Assembly: GCA_002747105.1 (NCBI GenBank) | Contig: PDSY01000013.1 | Coordinates: forward strand, 1-64,000 | Reading direction: 5' to 3' | Source of the DNA: Flavobacteriales bacterium | GTDB taxonomy: Bacteria > Bacteroidota > Bacteroidia > Flavobacteriales > Weeksellaceae | Length of the DNA: 64,000 nucleotides | The notes under the pieces: generated by a model | Told to the model about the DNA's origin: nothing | Seen by the model: the letters and a program-made list of their open reading frames with translations, nothing else | The model's database searches: none | Shown here: one piece after another, positions 1-9,501 of the stretch | How the letters are laid out: every line of letters begins with the position of its first letter | Numbering within the stretch: the stretch's first letter is position 1 | Translations under genes and position numbers: made by a program

Positions 1-63
1 AATTTTGAAATAAATAGTCCATAAAAATATCCGTAGATTTTTTTCTAAAAAAAGATAAAATAA

Positions 64-1071
64 TCACTTGATAAAATATTCTATGTCTTTCGTAAAACCG
101 TTACGTCCTATTGTAGTAGTATCAGCAGGATAGTTTTTAAACCTTAACCATTTTTCTTCTTTTCTACCTGTATTAATGTATATAATACCATGCTGTTCAT
201 CTTCTTCTATTTCTAATCTTAATGTTATTTTTTTCGGGTTTCTTTTTTCAATAACCTTATTAACACTCTTCGGAATAGTGAGATGGGTGTCATACAATAT
301 GTTTGTTTTTTTAGACTTCCAATGCACCATCATATCCGCAGGAAGTTTTGATTTAAAAAAAGTATCAAATGGGTACAAATAATAAACTGATCCATCTAAA
401 GAACTATAATCAAGACTTTGACATTCATACTGAGGATTCGTTCTTTCAACATCCATAACAAGAATATTATATTCTTTTTCGTTTTGTGCCCAAGCTTCAT
501 AAGGTATACCATGTAATTGCCAATAAGTATACGCATCTCCCCATGTCTCATAATCTTTTGTTCTTAAACCAATCCCTACACTTTCATCAATATGACCATC
601 TAATTTTGCTTTTGCTAATTCTAAATTAATATAATTATCTACATTTTCGTCATAAACAGAAAACCAAACACGAATCCAGCCTCCTGGAGCCATTCCTACA
701 ACTAATCGAACAGATTCATCAGAATATTTTTTAAATAACTTTTTTAATTTTTCTTGTGGCAAAGGTATCTTTCCTTCAAAGTTTAACCTATCTACTACAC
801 TATAATAATCGATATAAACTTCCTTGGGTATTGCTTTATATTTATTGGCTGATACAATAGCTCCATAAGTATTACCCCAGCCCCAGCAATTAGAAAAACC
901 AGCACCACTACCATAACCCGCATTTCCAAAATTCACATCACCAGCTATGGGATAATATATAGCGCCTGATATTCCTGGTTCCCAATCATATTTTTTTTCT
1001 TGACAAGAAAAAATCAAACAATTACTTAGTATCATCAGTATCCAAAGTCGATATGTAAACAGCTTTTTCAT
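64..1071 (-). CDS. DUF2931 family lipoprotein
   Basis: Function unknown. The start at 1071 gives a lipoprotein signal peptide (MKK, a hydrophobic stretch, then NCLIFSC with the lipobox Cys near residue 23); the frame stays open 24 codons further upstream, but that would bury the signal. The mature part has the pattern I associate with DUF2931: an aromatic N-terminal segment (KKYDWEPG), a Gly/Trp-rich stretch (CWGWGNTYGA) and the core GMAPGGWIRVWFSV. The protein is about 335 residues and probably anchored to a periplasm-facing or surface membrane leaflet. In other Bacteroidota this family often lies in accessory loci; here it is a lone gene at the window edge, divergent from nhaB. Family call moderately sure, role not known. 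Confidence 0.7.
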   Translation of the reverse strand: MKKLFTYRLWILMILSNCLIFSCQEKKYDWEPGISGAIYYPIAGDVNFGNAGYGSGAGFSNCWGWGNTYGAIVSANKYKAIPKEVYIDYYSVVDRLNFEGKIPLPQEKLKKLFKKYSDESVRLVVGMAPGGWIRVWFSVYDENVDNYINLELAKAKLDGHIDESVGIGLRTKDYETWGDAYTYWQLHGIPYEAWAQNEKEYNILVMDVERTNPQYECQSLDYSSLDGSVYYLYPFDTFFKSKLPADMMVHWKSKKTNILYDTHLTIPKSVNKVIEKRNPKKITLRLEIEEDEQHGIIYINTGRKEEKWLRFKNYPADTTTIGRNGFTKDIEYFIK

Positions 1072-1226
1072 AAATGAGAAATTATGGGTTGTCAAAATTA
1101 TGATTTTTTTATTAGATAAACGCCAATTCTTATAGTAAGTCATTAAAAATCTTTGATAAAATCATCGCCCAATGATTACTAACAAAAATCAATCTTTTTT
1201 TTCATTACCAATTTCATAAAAAAGCT

Positions 1227-1234
1227 TAAATTTG
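1227..1234 (+). promoter_or_regulatory. -7 promoter element before nhaB
   Basis: TAAATTTG followed by C matches the Bacteroidota -7 consensus TAnnTTTG and lies 34 nt before the nhaB start. No good -33 TTTG is seen at the usual spacing, so this rests on one element. Confidence 0.4.
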
Positions 1235-1268
1235 CCCAAACTAAAATTTAAATTCAAAAAAATAAATA

Positions 1269-2762
1269 ATGTTACAAAATTTTTTAGGAAACAGTCCGAA
1301 ATGGTTTAAAGGGACGATTGTCGGTATTTTAATCATCAATACCCTTTTATTTTTTGGGCTTCCAATGATAATGGATCATCATAAAGCACTCCAAGTACTT
1401 TCGTGGTTATTCATTGGTGAGTTTATTTTCACTTTGGCAATGGCTTTGAAATGTTACCCTCTACAAAGTGGTGGTTTATTAGCCATTCAGATTTTAGTAT
1501 TTGGACTGACAAGTCCAGACAACGCCTACCACGAAGTAAGTAATAATTTAGAAGTCATCTTGCTGTTAATCTTTATGGTGGCAGGAATTTACTTTATGAA
1601 ACCTTTATTAATGTATATTTTCAGTAAGGTTTTTGTGAATATTAAATCGAAATTGGTGCTTTCTTTCTCCATTACTTTAATTGCTGCCATTTTATCGGCG
1701 TTTTTAGATGCATTGACAGTAACGGCTGTACTAATCAGTGTTTTTGTAGGTTTCTATGGAATTTATCATAAAATTGTATCTAACCCAAATACAGATATTA
1801 ATCAAGATGGAATGCCAGACTCAACAGAATTAAAAGAAAACCTAAAACAATTCAGAGGGTTTTTAAGAAGTTTAATGATGCACGGCGTAGTAGGAACGGC
1901 ATTAGGTGGTGTTTCTACCTTAGTGGGAGAACCTCAAAATTTATTAATCGGTGAGAAAATGGACGAAGATTTTGTGAGTTTCTTCTTACATATGGCTCCT
2001 GTGAGTATGCCTGTTTTAGTCTGTGGATTGGCTACAACATTAATTTTAGAGAAATTAAAAATCTTTGGATACGGTACGAGATTACCAAAACACGTGAGAG
2101 AAATTTTGGAACTTTATACGATAGATCAAAGTGAAAAAATGACCAAAAAGGAAAAAAACAATTTAATGATTCAAGGGATTGCCGCTATTTTATTAGTAGC
2201 ATCTTTGGCATTACACTTGGCACCCGTTGGATTTATTGGTTTAGCGATTATCATTATACAAACATCCTTTATGGGAATTACGCACGAACACGCATTAGGA
2301 AAAGCTTTTGAAGAATCCTTGCCATTTACAGCTTTATTGGTGGTATTTTTCGTAGTGGTATCAATGATTCATGACCAACATTTATTCCAACCTATTATCG
2401 AATGGGCGTTATCTCAACCGATAGAACAGCAACCAGCGATTTTCTATGTTGCCAATGGAGCTTTATCTGCCATTAGTGATAATGTATTCGTAGCGACAGT
2501 TTATATTAATGAGGTTTTTGCAAGTTTTAGCAACGGAGATATTACACAAGAACACCTTAACAAATTAGCCGTAGCCATCAATACAGGAACTAACCTTCCG
2601 AGTGTAGCAACACCTAACGGACAAGCAGCATTTTTGTTCTTGCTGACTTCCTCTCTTGCTCCGCTTATTAAATTATCTTACGGTAAAATGATTAAAATGG
2701 CATTACCTTACACCATTGTTTTAGGTGGTGTTGGTTTACTTTGCGTATATTTATTTATCTAA
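1269..2762 (+). CDS. nhaB: Na+/H+ antiporter NhaB
   Basis: Inner-membrane secondary transporter that exports Na+ in exchange for protons. The 497-residue protein is hydrophobic along its length and close to the usual NhaB size of about 510. I recognise family segments in order: [20 protein letters not shown] near residue 60, [17 protein letters not shown] near 95, [20 protein letters not shown] near 145, [18 protein letters not shown] near 210, and [20 protein letters not shown] near 440. A hydrophilic insert near residue 170-185 ([13 protein letters not shown]) looks like a calcium-binding-type loop within a cytoplasmic or periplasmic segment. Single gene, closed by a terminator shared with the convergent pafA. 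Confidence 0.93.
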   Translation: MLQNFLGNSPKWFKGTIVGILIINTLLFFGLPMIMDHHKALQVLSWLFIGEFIFTLAMALKCYPLQSGGLLAIQILVFGLTSPDNAYHEVSNNLEVILLLIFMVAGIYFMKPLLMYIFSKVFVNIKSKLVLSFSITLIAAILSAFLDALTVTAVLISVFVGFYGIYHKIVSNPNTDINQDGMPDSTELKENLKQFRGFLRSLMMHGVVGTALGGVSTLVGEPQNLLIGEKMDEDFVSFFLHMAPVSMPVLVCGLATTLILEKLKIFGYGTRLPKHVREILELYTIDQSEKMTKKEKNNLMIQGIAAILLVASLALHLAPVGFIGLAIIIIQTSFMGITHEHALGKAFEESLPFTALLVVFFVVVSMIHDQHLFQPIIEWALSQPIEQQPAIFYVANGALSAISDNVFVATVYINEVFASFSNGDITQEHLNKLAVAINTGTNLPSVATPNGQAAFLFLLTSSLAPLIKLSYGKMIKMALPYTIVLGGVGLLCVYLFI

Positions 2763-2787
2763 TAAATACGAGATAAACTTCACTTAT

Positions 2788-2830
2788 AAAAAAACACTCC
2801 ATAAACTTTACGCTTATGGAGTGTTTTTTA
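2788..2830. terminator. Bidirectional terminator between nhaB and pafA
   Basis: Perfect stem AAACACTCCATAA / TTATGGAGTGTTT around a 9-nt loop, with A- and T-tracts on the two sides, so it can end transcription from both convergent genes. Confidence 0.85.
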
Positions 2831-2847
2831 TTCTATGACTAATGGTA

Positions 2848-4470
2848 TCAATCCACCACTTCTATAATCGGTTGCCCAACCGTTCCGCTTGGGTTTTCAA
2901 TTTGTAAAAGCTGAGCCAAAGTTGGTGCTATATCGGTAATATAATGAGCCTTGCTACTTTCTCCCTGCTGAATACCCGTTCCCATAAAAATCAATGGAAT
3001 ATGAGCATCATAAGAATTCCAAACGCTATGTGTTGTCCCTTTTTTAGCGTAACTCGGTAGCATTCCGTCCTTAGCAATCACCTGAATATCTCCACTTCTC
3101 TTCCAGTTATACCCATTGATGATTTTAGTTTTGATAGGTTCAGGAATAGAGCTTTCGCTTACCTTTTGTAAATCTACGGCGTATAAAATCGTGTCCCAAT
3201 CTTTCAAGAAATCAATAATAAAAGTTTTTACTTCATTCATATCCAAACCTCGCTGAGTAATCGTCTTTTTATTCAAATAAACTTGGTAATTCATTACCCC
3301 TGCTATCAAGTCATCAGTACCAAATTTTGTACGAAGTGCTGTTTTCAATTCATCTTTTAAATCTTTATCAAAAAAACCTGTCGGCATCTGATGCTCTTTC
3401 ATATAACCCACAGCGTGAGCTGCTCCGTGGTCGGCAGTTACAAAAACCAAATAATTTCCCTTCCCTACTTTTTTATCCAAACTTTTGAAAAAAGAAGCTA
3501 AATCTCTATCCAATCGAAGGTAAGTATCTTCCACCTCAATAGAATTAACGCCTGTTAAATGCCCAACATAATCAGTGGAAGCCAAATTAATCGCTAAAAA
3601 ATCAGTGATTTCATCTTGTCCCATTTGATAAGCGTCCACAACAGTATCTGCCAATTCTAAAGTCAGTGTATTTCCGAAAGGTGTTTGCTTGATAATCTTC
3701 TTCTTTTTAGCATAATCTTCCGCTAAATGAGTATAAGGAAAAGTAGGCGTTTTGGCACTTCCTAAAAGTCCTTCCCAAGGTTGATTATCCGCTGTACTCT
3801 CCGTATATTCTTCGATAGGCAATAATGTACTCCAACCGTTTTTCACTAATTTTGCTCCTCTTTTTTGGGCATTAAAAGTATTTAACCACTTTGGTAATTT
3901 GTCCATATAATAAGAACTGGTAACGAAATTTCCTGTTTTACCATCAAACCAAAAAGCTCCCGTTGGGTGGTGCCCTGCTGGTAAAATAGAAGCCCTATCT
4001 TTTAAAGAAACGCCCACCACTTTTGATTGAAAATTAGTCGCCATACCCAATTGGTCGGTAATTGTTGTACTCCACAAGTTTCTTGGAGAGTGAGCACCTA
4101 CTCTTTCGGAAGAGCTTCCTATTCCCTTTACCGATGTATCGGTGGTGCAATAAACCCCTTTACCTGTTTTAGGGTCCAACCAATTGTTCCCTGCAATACC
4201 GTGAATAGAAGGAACAGAGCCTGTATACACCGAAGTATGTCCCAATGCTGTAACACTCGGCACATAATTTATCATTACATTATTCAATGAAAAACCTTGA
4301 TTCAATAATCTTTTGAAACCACCTTTTTGAAACTTATTCTCAAAGCGATGAAGATAATCCCATCTCATTTGGTCAATCACTAAACCTACTACCAATTTAG
4401 GTTTCTCCTGAGCTTTTACCTGAAAAAGGGAACTCAAAACAATCGCTGAAAATCCTATTTTTTTTAACAT
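2848..4470 (-). CDS. pafA: Alkaline phosphatase PafA family
   Basis: Secreted phosphomonoesterase of the alkaline phosphatase superfamily, like the phosphate-irrepressible enzyme of Elizabethkingia/Chryseobacterium. The start at 4470 gives a Sec signal peptide ending near KAQ-EKPK; a longer open frame to 4557 lacks a signal at its N-terminus and runs through the probable -7 promoter element. Landmarks: metal Asp in VVGLVIDQMRWDYL, nucleophile Thr in TALGHTSVYTG, Asn in IAGNNW, the K-x-R pair in SLKDRASILPAGH that binds phosphate and marks monoesterases, and metal ligands in FVTADHGAAH and THSVW near the C-terminus. Length 540 residues fits. It probably releases phosphate from organic esters in the periplasm. 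Confidence 0.9.
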   Translation of the reverse strand: MLKKIGFSAIVLSSLFQVKAQEKPKLVVGLVIDQMRWDYLHRFENKFQKGGFKRLLNQGFSLNNVMINYVPSVTALGHTSVYTGSVPSIHGIAGNNWLDPKTGKGVYCTTDTSVKGIGSSSERVGAHSPRNLWSTTITDQLGMATNFQSKVVGVSLKDRASILPAGHHPTGAFWFDGKTGNFVTSSYYMDKLPKWLNTFNAQKRGAKLVKNGWSTLLPIEEYTESTADNQPWEGLLGSAKTPTFPYTHLAEDYAKKKKIIKQTPFGNTLTLELADTVVDAYQMGQDEITDFLAINLASTDYVGHLTGVNSIEVEDTYLRLDRDLASFFKSLDKKVGKGNYLVFVTADHGAAHAVGYMKEHQMPTGFFDKDLKDELKTALRTKFGTDDLIAGVMNYQVYLNKKTITQRGLDMNEVKTFIIDFLKDWDTILYAVDLQKVSESSIPEPIKTKIINGYNWKRSGDIQVIAKDGMLPSYAKKGTTHSVWNSYDAHIPLIFMGTGIQQGESSKAHYITDIAPTLAQLLQIENPSGTVGQPIIEVVD

Positions 4471-4493
4471 AATTTTGCTGTATTTTATAAGTA

Positions 4494-4501
4494 CAAAGAT
4501 A
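4494..4501 (-). promoter_or_regulatory. -7 promoter element before pafA
   Basis: Read on the minus strand, TATCTTTG matches TAnnTTTG and sits 23 nt before the chosen pafA ATG, which supports the shorter start. No -33 TTTG at standard spacing. Confidence 0.35.
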
Positions 4502-4624
4502 GAATCTTTTTGGTTAAAAAAATAAATAAACTTAAATGTTTCTTTGATAATAAGCAACTCCTTTTATGATGTATGAAATTCTGTACCTCAACTACATAAA
4601 ATCATTGGCATTTCACACAAATAA

Positions 4625-4658
4625 AAACAGCCAAAAGCATTGGTACTTTTGGCTGTTT
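4625..4658 (-). terminator. Terminator of the RND efflux operon
   Basis: Stem AACAGCCAAAAG / CTTTTGGCTGTT with an 8-nt loop, 22 nt past the stop of the pump gene and before the pafA promoter, all on the minus strand. Confidence 0.8.
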
Positions 4659-4679
4659 ATTACTGAAAATAAGCGTTTA

Positions 4680-7600
4680 TTATTTCGCTTTTGCTAATTT
4701 TAATCTCCTTCTTTTAATCTTCCATTTAGAAACCAAATAGAACATCACAGGAACGATAATTAGGGTTAAGAAAGTAGCGAAGGTCAGTCCGAAAATAATC
4801 GTCCAAGCCAAAGGTCCCCAAAATGCCACATTATCTCCACCTAATGAAAAATGAGGATTAAGGGTCGTTAACAAGGAAACAATATCAAAATTGAAACCTA
4901 TCGCCAAAGGAATTAATCCTAAAACTGCCGTAAATGCCGTCAATAAAACAGGTCTTAATCTTTCCTTACCTGATTCGATAATGATTTCTGTCACTTCTTC
5001 CAATGATAAATCATCGTGAGATTCTACTTCTTTTTTAGCAGTCAATTCGTCTAATTTTAATACGAAAAAGTCCATTAATACAATTCCGTTTTTCACCACT
5101 ACCCCTGCCAAAGAAATAATTCCCATCATGGTCATTAAAATCACGAAATCCATTCCCGTAATCGACAAGCCTAAAAATACACCTGCGAAACTCAACAAAA
5201 CAGTCATCATAATAATTAATGTTTTGGATAAAGAGTTAAACTGATACACAATAATCGCCGTTACCATTGCCATTGCTAAGAATAAAGCGAATAACAAAAA
5301 TTGCATATTCTTCCCTTGCTCCTCTTGCTCTCCTCCGAAATAATAAGTTACCCCTTCTGGTGCTTGATATCTCTCCAAGGCTGTTTTCACTTTTTGAGCT
5401 ACTTCATTAGAATTAAATCCTTCTTCTTTCAAGACATTAGAATAAATCATAATGGTACGCGTATTATTCTTTCTTTTAATCTTGTTAAAAGTTTTCGTCT
5501 CTCTAAATTGAGCGAAAGTAGAAATAGGCACTTGAACTGTTCCCCTTGGACTGGCTAAGGTAATAGGCTGATTGAACAATAAACTCGCATTTTTTCTTTG
5601 ATCATCTTGTAAACGAATGGCAATATCGTAATCGTTTTTACCATCTTTAAAGGTAGAAATCTCCTGACCAAACAACGCTCTACGCAAGGTAATCCCTGCA
5701 TAACCTGTAGAAACACCCATATTTCCTGCTGTTTCTTTATCAATATCAATAACAAGTTCTGGACTTTCTTTATTAATATCCGTTTTTAATTTTTCAATTC
5801 CTTCAATACCCTGATTATTAATAAATGAAATCATCTTGTTCGCTTCATTTAATAATTCATCATAATCATCACCTTTCAATTCAATCGAAATAGGATAACC
5901 CACAGGAGGACCATCTTGATTTTTCTCTACCGTAACGGTAAATCCTGCAATATCAGGCAATGCTTTTCTAATGTCTTCCATTACATTTTTGGTACTCACT
6001 CCTCTTCTATCAGCATATTCCACATAAGTAATGGTTATTTTAGATTTAAAAGGCGTTTCTGCCTGAGAACCCATATCCACTTGCGGATTGGCAGAACCTT
6101 TTCCCACTTGGGTAACCACAGATTGCACCATAAAGTTCTCGCCACTTTCTTTATCCTCGTATTTTTTAAGTACATTCAAAACTTTGGCTTCCACTTGCAA
6201 TGTAGCCTGATTGGTTTTGGCAATATCCGTTCCTTGCGGATATTCCATATAAATAATGGTTTGCCTTGGCTCTGTTTCTGGAAAGAAAAGTTTTTTTGAA
6301 CGCCCAATTTTCATCATTCCAAAATAAAGAAGAAAAGAAAAAATTAAAACTCCTATCACTCCGCAAAAAGCAATGATTGGGTTTTTACCTTGTAGAATAT
6401 TTCGTAAAACCCCTTGATACCAATTCGTCAATTTTGGGAAAAATGTATTTTGAAAATGGTCAATTTGGCGATAGAAAAATAATTTATAAGACCAAATGGC
6501 AATAATTGCAATCACCGATAAAGTGGTAATCGCCATAAAGAATGATAATCCTGTATAAAGTCTTAATCCACCGAAAACAACTGCCAAAATAATGAAAATC
6601 AAGGTATATCTTTTGGCTTGTTGGTGGGTTAAATTTTTATTTTCTAAAGACATTGCACCTCCTGTCATTGAGGCATTGATAATCAATGCTACAAAAAGCG
6701 ATGCCAAAAGCGTAATGGAAATTGTAATAGGGAAAAACTTCATAAAGTTCCCCATCATCCCTGGCCAAAGTAACATCGGTAAAAAGGCGAAAATCGTTGT
6801 TAAAGTCGAAGTAATTACAGGAACGGCAATTTCTCCAATTCCATATTTAGAGGCTATTTTTCTATTCAGCCCTTTCTCCATATTGGCATAGACATTGTCC
6901 ACCACCACAATTCCATCATCTACCAGCATTCCTAATCCCATTACCATTGCAAAAAGCACCATGGTATTCAGTGTAATTCCCATTGCGTGTAATACAGCAA
7001 AGGCAATCAGCATTGATAAAGGAATAGCCGTTCCTACGAATAAAGAATTTTTCATTCCCATAGAGAAACTTAAAACTCCCATTACCAATAAAATTCCCAT
7101 TAAAATATGGTTTGCCAATTCATTGACCTGATGTTCCACTTGGGTAGATTGGTCGGAAGATAAAATCACTTCTACATCTTTTGGCAAATAGGTTTTTTGT
7201 GCTTTTTCGATGACTTTTTTCGCCTCTTCTACGGTGGAAATCATATTCGTACTACTTCGTTTTTGAATATTCAGCATAATCACATCATCGCCTGACTCAC
7301 GAGCGAAAGTAGTTTTTTCTTTTTCCTTAAACTCCACTTTGGCGATATCTTCTATCCTGATCCCCGGTCTAATGACAAACTTTTTTAAATCATTTGGACT
7401 TTTAATCTCTCCTTTGATACGGACATTGGTACGATTACCATTATTCACTAAATTACCACCTGTAATGGTCATATTTTCGTTTTTCACGGCACGGATAATT
7501 TGGTCAAAACTCACGCCCACCGCATTCATTTTGAATAAATCTACCGCAATTTCTACTTCACTATTATCCAAGCCCGAAATCGGTGCTTTTTTAATAGAAG

Positions 7601-8141
7601 AAACCCTTTCTAAATCTTCTTGTAAATCTTCTGCATATTGTTTGAGGGTAAAAGGCGTATAATTTCCTCTCAAACTGATATTTAAAATAGGAATTTCTTC
7701 CGAAAGATTTAGGTCAAAAACATTGGGAGCCACCTTTGAACCAGAGTCCATTTTTGGCCAATCTCTCCTTGATTTTACTTCATCTACCTTGTCCTTTACC
7801 TTTTGTTTGGCTTCGGAAACACTGAGTTTATCATTAAATTCGACTACAATCAAGGAATAATCCTGAAAAGAACTCGACTTAATTTTATCCACATTGGAAA
7901 TACCTTTTATCTTGTCTTCCAACTCTTCGGTAATCAATTTTTCTACATCTTCGGCAGAGTTTCCCGGGAAAATAGACGAAATATAAATATTATTCTGAAT
8001 AATCTCGGGAAAACTCTCTTTCGGCATCGAGAGATAGGAATAAATCCCCAAAGCCACGATAATGAAAGTCAGTACCGAAACCGTTGTTTTGTTATCCACT
8101 GCCCAACTGGACAAGAAGAATTGTTTTTTATGTTGATTCAT
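4680..8141 (-). CDS. RND efflux transporter, inner-membrane pump subunit
   Basis: Proton-driven pump of the AcrB/HAE-type RND superfamily, the inner-membrane part of a tripartite exporter. 1153 residues, with the usual duplicated plan: a first membrane helix (residues about 18-38), a large periplasmic loop, helices about 345-550, an extra cytoplasmic/membrane linker near 510-590 as in many Bacteroidota pumps, a second periplasmic loop and final helices about 955-1140. The acidic pair of the proton relay is seen in MGLGMLVDDGIVVVDN. Substrate cannot be read from the sequence; it could be drugs, bile salts or fatty acids. It is the last gene of the tetR-tolC-adaptor-pump operon, 81 nt after the adaptor gene, with a 7-nt repeat tract in the gap. 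Confidence 0.92.
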   Translation of the reverse strand: MNQHKKQFFLSSWAVDNKTTVSVLTFIIVALGIYSYLSMPKESFPEIIQNNIYISSIFPGNSAEDVEKLITEELEDKIKGISNVDKIKSSSFQDYSLIVVEFNDKLSVSEAKQKVKDKVDEVKSRRDWPKMDSGSKVAPNVFDLNLSEEIPILNISLRGNYTPFTLKQYAEDLQEDLERVSSIKKAPISGLDNSEVEIAVDLFKMNAVGVSFDQIIRAVKNENMTITGGNLVNNGNRTNVRIKGEIKSPNDLKKFVIRPGIRIEDIAKVEFKEKEKTTFARESGDDVIMLNIQKRSSTNMISTVEEAKKVIEKAQKTYLPKDVEVILSSDQSTQVEHQVNELANHILMGILLVMGVLSFSMGMKNSLFVGTAIPLSMLIAFAVLHAMGITLNTMVLFAMVMGLGMLVDDGIVVVDNVYANMEKGLNRKIASKYGIGEIAVPVITSTLTTIFAFLPMLLWPGMMGNFMKFFPITISITLLASLFVALIINASMTGGAMSLENKNLTHQQAKRYTLIFIILAVVFGGLRLYTGLSFFMAITTLSVIAIIAIWSYKLFFYRQIDHFQNTFFPKLTNWYQGVLRNILQGKNPIIAFCGVIGVLIFSFLLYFGMMKIGRSKKLFFPETEPRQTIIYMEYPQGTDIAKTNQATLQVEAKVLNVLKKYEDKESGENFMVQSVVTQVGKGSANPQVDMGSQAETPFKSKITITYVEYADRRGVSTKNVMEDIRKALPDIAGFTVTVEKNQDGPPVGYPISIELKGDDYDELLNEANKMISFINNQGIEGIEKLKTDINKESPELVIDIDKETAGNMGVSTGYAGITLRRALFGQEISTFKDGKNDYDIAIRLQDDQRKNASLLFNQPITLASPRGTVQVPISTFAQFRETKTFNKIKRKNNTRTIMIYSNVLKEEGFNSNEVAQKVKTALERYQAPEGVTYYFGGEQEEQGKNMQFLLFALFLAMAMVTAIIVYQFNSLSKTLIIMMTVLLSFAGVFLGLSITGMDFVILMTMMGIISLAGVVVKNGIVLMDFFVLKLDELTAKKEVESHDDLSLEEVTEIIIESGKERLRPVLLTAFTAVLGLIPLAIGFNFDIVSLLTTLNPHFSLGGDNVAFWGPLAWTIIFGLTFATFLTLIIVPVMFYLVSKWKIKRRRLKLAKAK

Positions 8142-8185
8142 TTTATTTTAATTTTTAATTAAAAGATTGAATGATTAAAAAATTA

Positions 8186-8220
8186 TCTAATTTCCAACCT
8201 CTAATATCTAATTTCTAACT
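8186..8220. repeat. Degenerate 7-nt tandem repeat tract
   Basis: Five consecutive 7-nt units: TCTAATT, TCCAACC, TCTAATA, TCTAATT, TCTAACT. The tract fills part of the gap between the adaptor stop codon and the pump gene start, so it is transcribed within the efflux operon. Confidence 0.7.
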
Positions 8221-8222
8221 AA

Positions 8223-9482
8223 TCAGTCTATTTTCACTTTTTGTCCGTTCACTAGGCTTTTTGAACCATCAGTAATAATGAAATCTCCTGATTGTAAACC
8301 TGTTGAAATCTCTACTGTATTGGCAGATTTCTCTCCAATTCCGACAAATACTTTCTTCGCTACGGCTTTTTTGCCATTGATGTTTTCGGCTACAAAAACA
8401 TAATTTTTATGTTCAGCATCTTCATATACATACTGATTTTCCACCTGAATAGCGGATGGATTTACATAATCCTGAATTTCTAATTTCGCCAATAAATTAG
8501 GCTTTACAATCCCATCTTCGTTACGAATAGGAATCTGAATATTGAAAGTTCTATTTTGAGGATTGATATAATTCCCCACCAATCTCACACTTGTATTAAT
8601 GGTCTTATTTATCGTAGGTAAAATCACTTTTACAGGTGTTCCTTTTTTGATATTCGCTAAATAAATTTCAGGTACATTGGCTTCGACTTTCATCATTCCC
8701 AAAGCAACTAATTTTACGATTCTTGTTCCCGGTCCTACTACCTGACCATTTTGGGTTATAACTTCGTCCACCACTCCACTAAATGGTGCTCTAATGGTTG
8801 TTTTCGCTAAACTTGCCTTTACATAATCAACAGATTTTTGCGTTGCTCTTACCTGAGATTCGGTTGCTCTCACTTGCATTTTGCTCGCTTCGTAGGCGGT
8901 TTTGGCTTGTAAATATTGGAACTCAGAACCAATTTTTTGTTGCCATAATTTGGCTTGTTTTTGGTAAGTGATTTTGGCTAAGTTTGCTCTTGATTTCACT
9001 TGCTCTAACTGAGATTTAACGGCACTTACCTGAATCTGTGCTTGTTTTAATTTATCCTGCAAACCTCCATCATCTATTCTTCCTAAAACTTGCCCTCGGC
9101 TTACTCTTTGACCTTCTTTCACAAATAAAGTCAATACTCCATTGAACTGTGGTGTAATGGTTACATCTTCATCGGTTTTCACATTACCTTGTAAATCAAT
9201 AGTGTGAGCGAAAGAAGATGGCTCTAACTTTTGAATTTTCACAAAACCTTCTTTTAGAGAAGAAACACCTAATTCGTTAAGTTTTTCATTTACTTTGGAC
9301 AATGATTTTGTTAGGCTATCTATTTTTAATTTTTGATTTTCTTTATAAGCCTTTAAACCTTTAACATCATTGTTTTTGATTAAGGTTTCTAAACTAATAT
9401 CTTTATTATCGTTTGGTTTTGTTTCTTTTTTGCAAGATGCTAATGATGCCAAAACCAATATTGGAATGAGTATTTTTTTCAT
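8223..9482 (-). CDS. RND efflux periplasmic adaptor (membrane fusion lipoprotein)
   Basis: Adaptor that links the inner-membrane pump to the TolC-type outer-membrane channel. Lipoprotein signal with LASLASC (Cys near residue 17), a coiled N-terminal part (about 35-75), then the HlyD/AcrA order: biotinyl-lipoyl half (GVLTLFVKEGQRVSRGQVLG near 115-135), an alpha-helical hairpin rich in Gln/Lys/Ala (about 140-215), the second lipoyl half (TIRAPFSGVVDEVITQNGQV), and C-terminal beta-barrel and membrane-proximal domains ending DGSKSLVNGQKVKID. 419 residues. It starts 19 nt after tolC and is followed by the pump gene, which fixes its role. Confidence 0.92.
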   Translation of the reverse strand: MKKILIPILVLASLASCKKETKPNDNKDISLETLIKNNDVKGLKAYKENQKLKIDSLTKSLSKVNEKLNELGVSSLKEGFVKIQKLEPSSFAHTIDLQGNVKTDEDVTITPQFNGVLTLFVKEGQRVSRGQVLGRIDDGGLQDKLKQAQIQVSAVKSQLEQVKSRANLAKITYQKQAKLWQQKIGSEFQYLQAKTAYEASKMQVRATESQVRATQKSVDYVKASLAKTTIRAPFSGVVDEVITQNGQVVGPGTRIVKLVALGMMKVEANVPEIYLANIKKGTPVKVILPTINKTINTSVRLVGNYINPQNRTFNIQIPIRNEDGIVKPNLLAKLEIQDYVNPSAIQVENQYVYEDAEHKNYVFVAENINGKKAVAKKVFVGIGEKSANTVEISTGLQSGDFIITDGSKSLVNGQKVKID

Positions 9483-9501
9483 AATTTTTTAATTTCTTTT
9501 T

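Noticed and set aside
5916-6299. Long open frames opposite to the RND pump gene (also 7803-8162 and 7339-7662)
   Set aside because: They lie fully antisense to a well-supported gene, lack ribosome sites and family features, and follow from its codon use.
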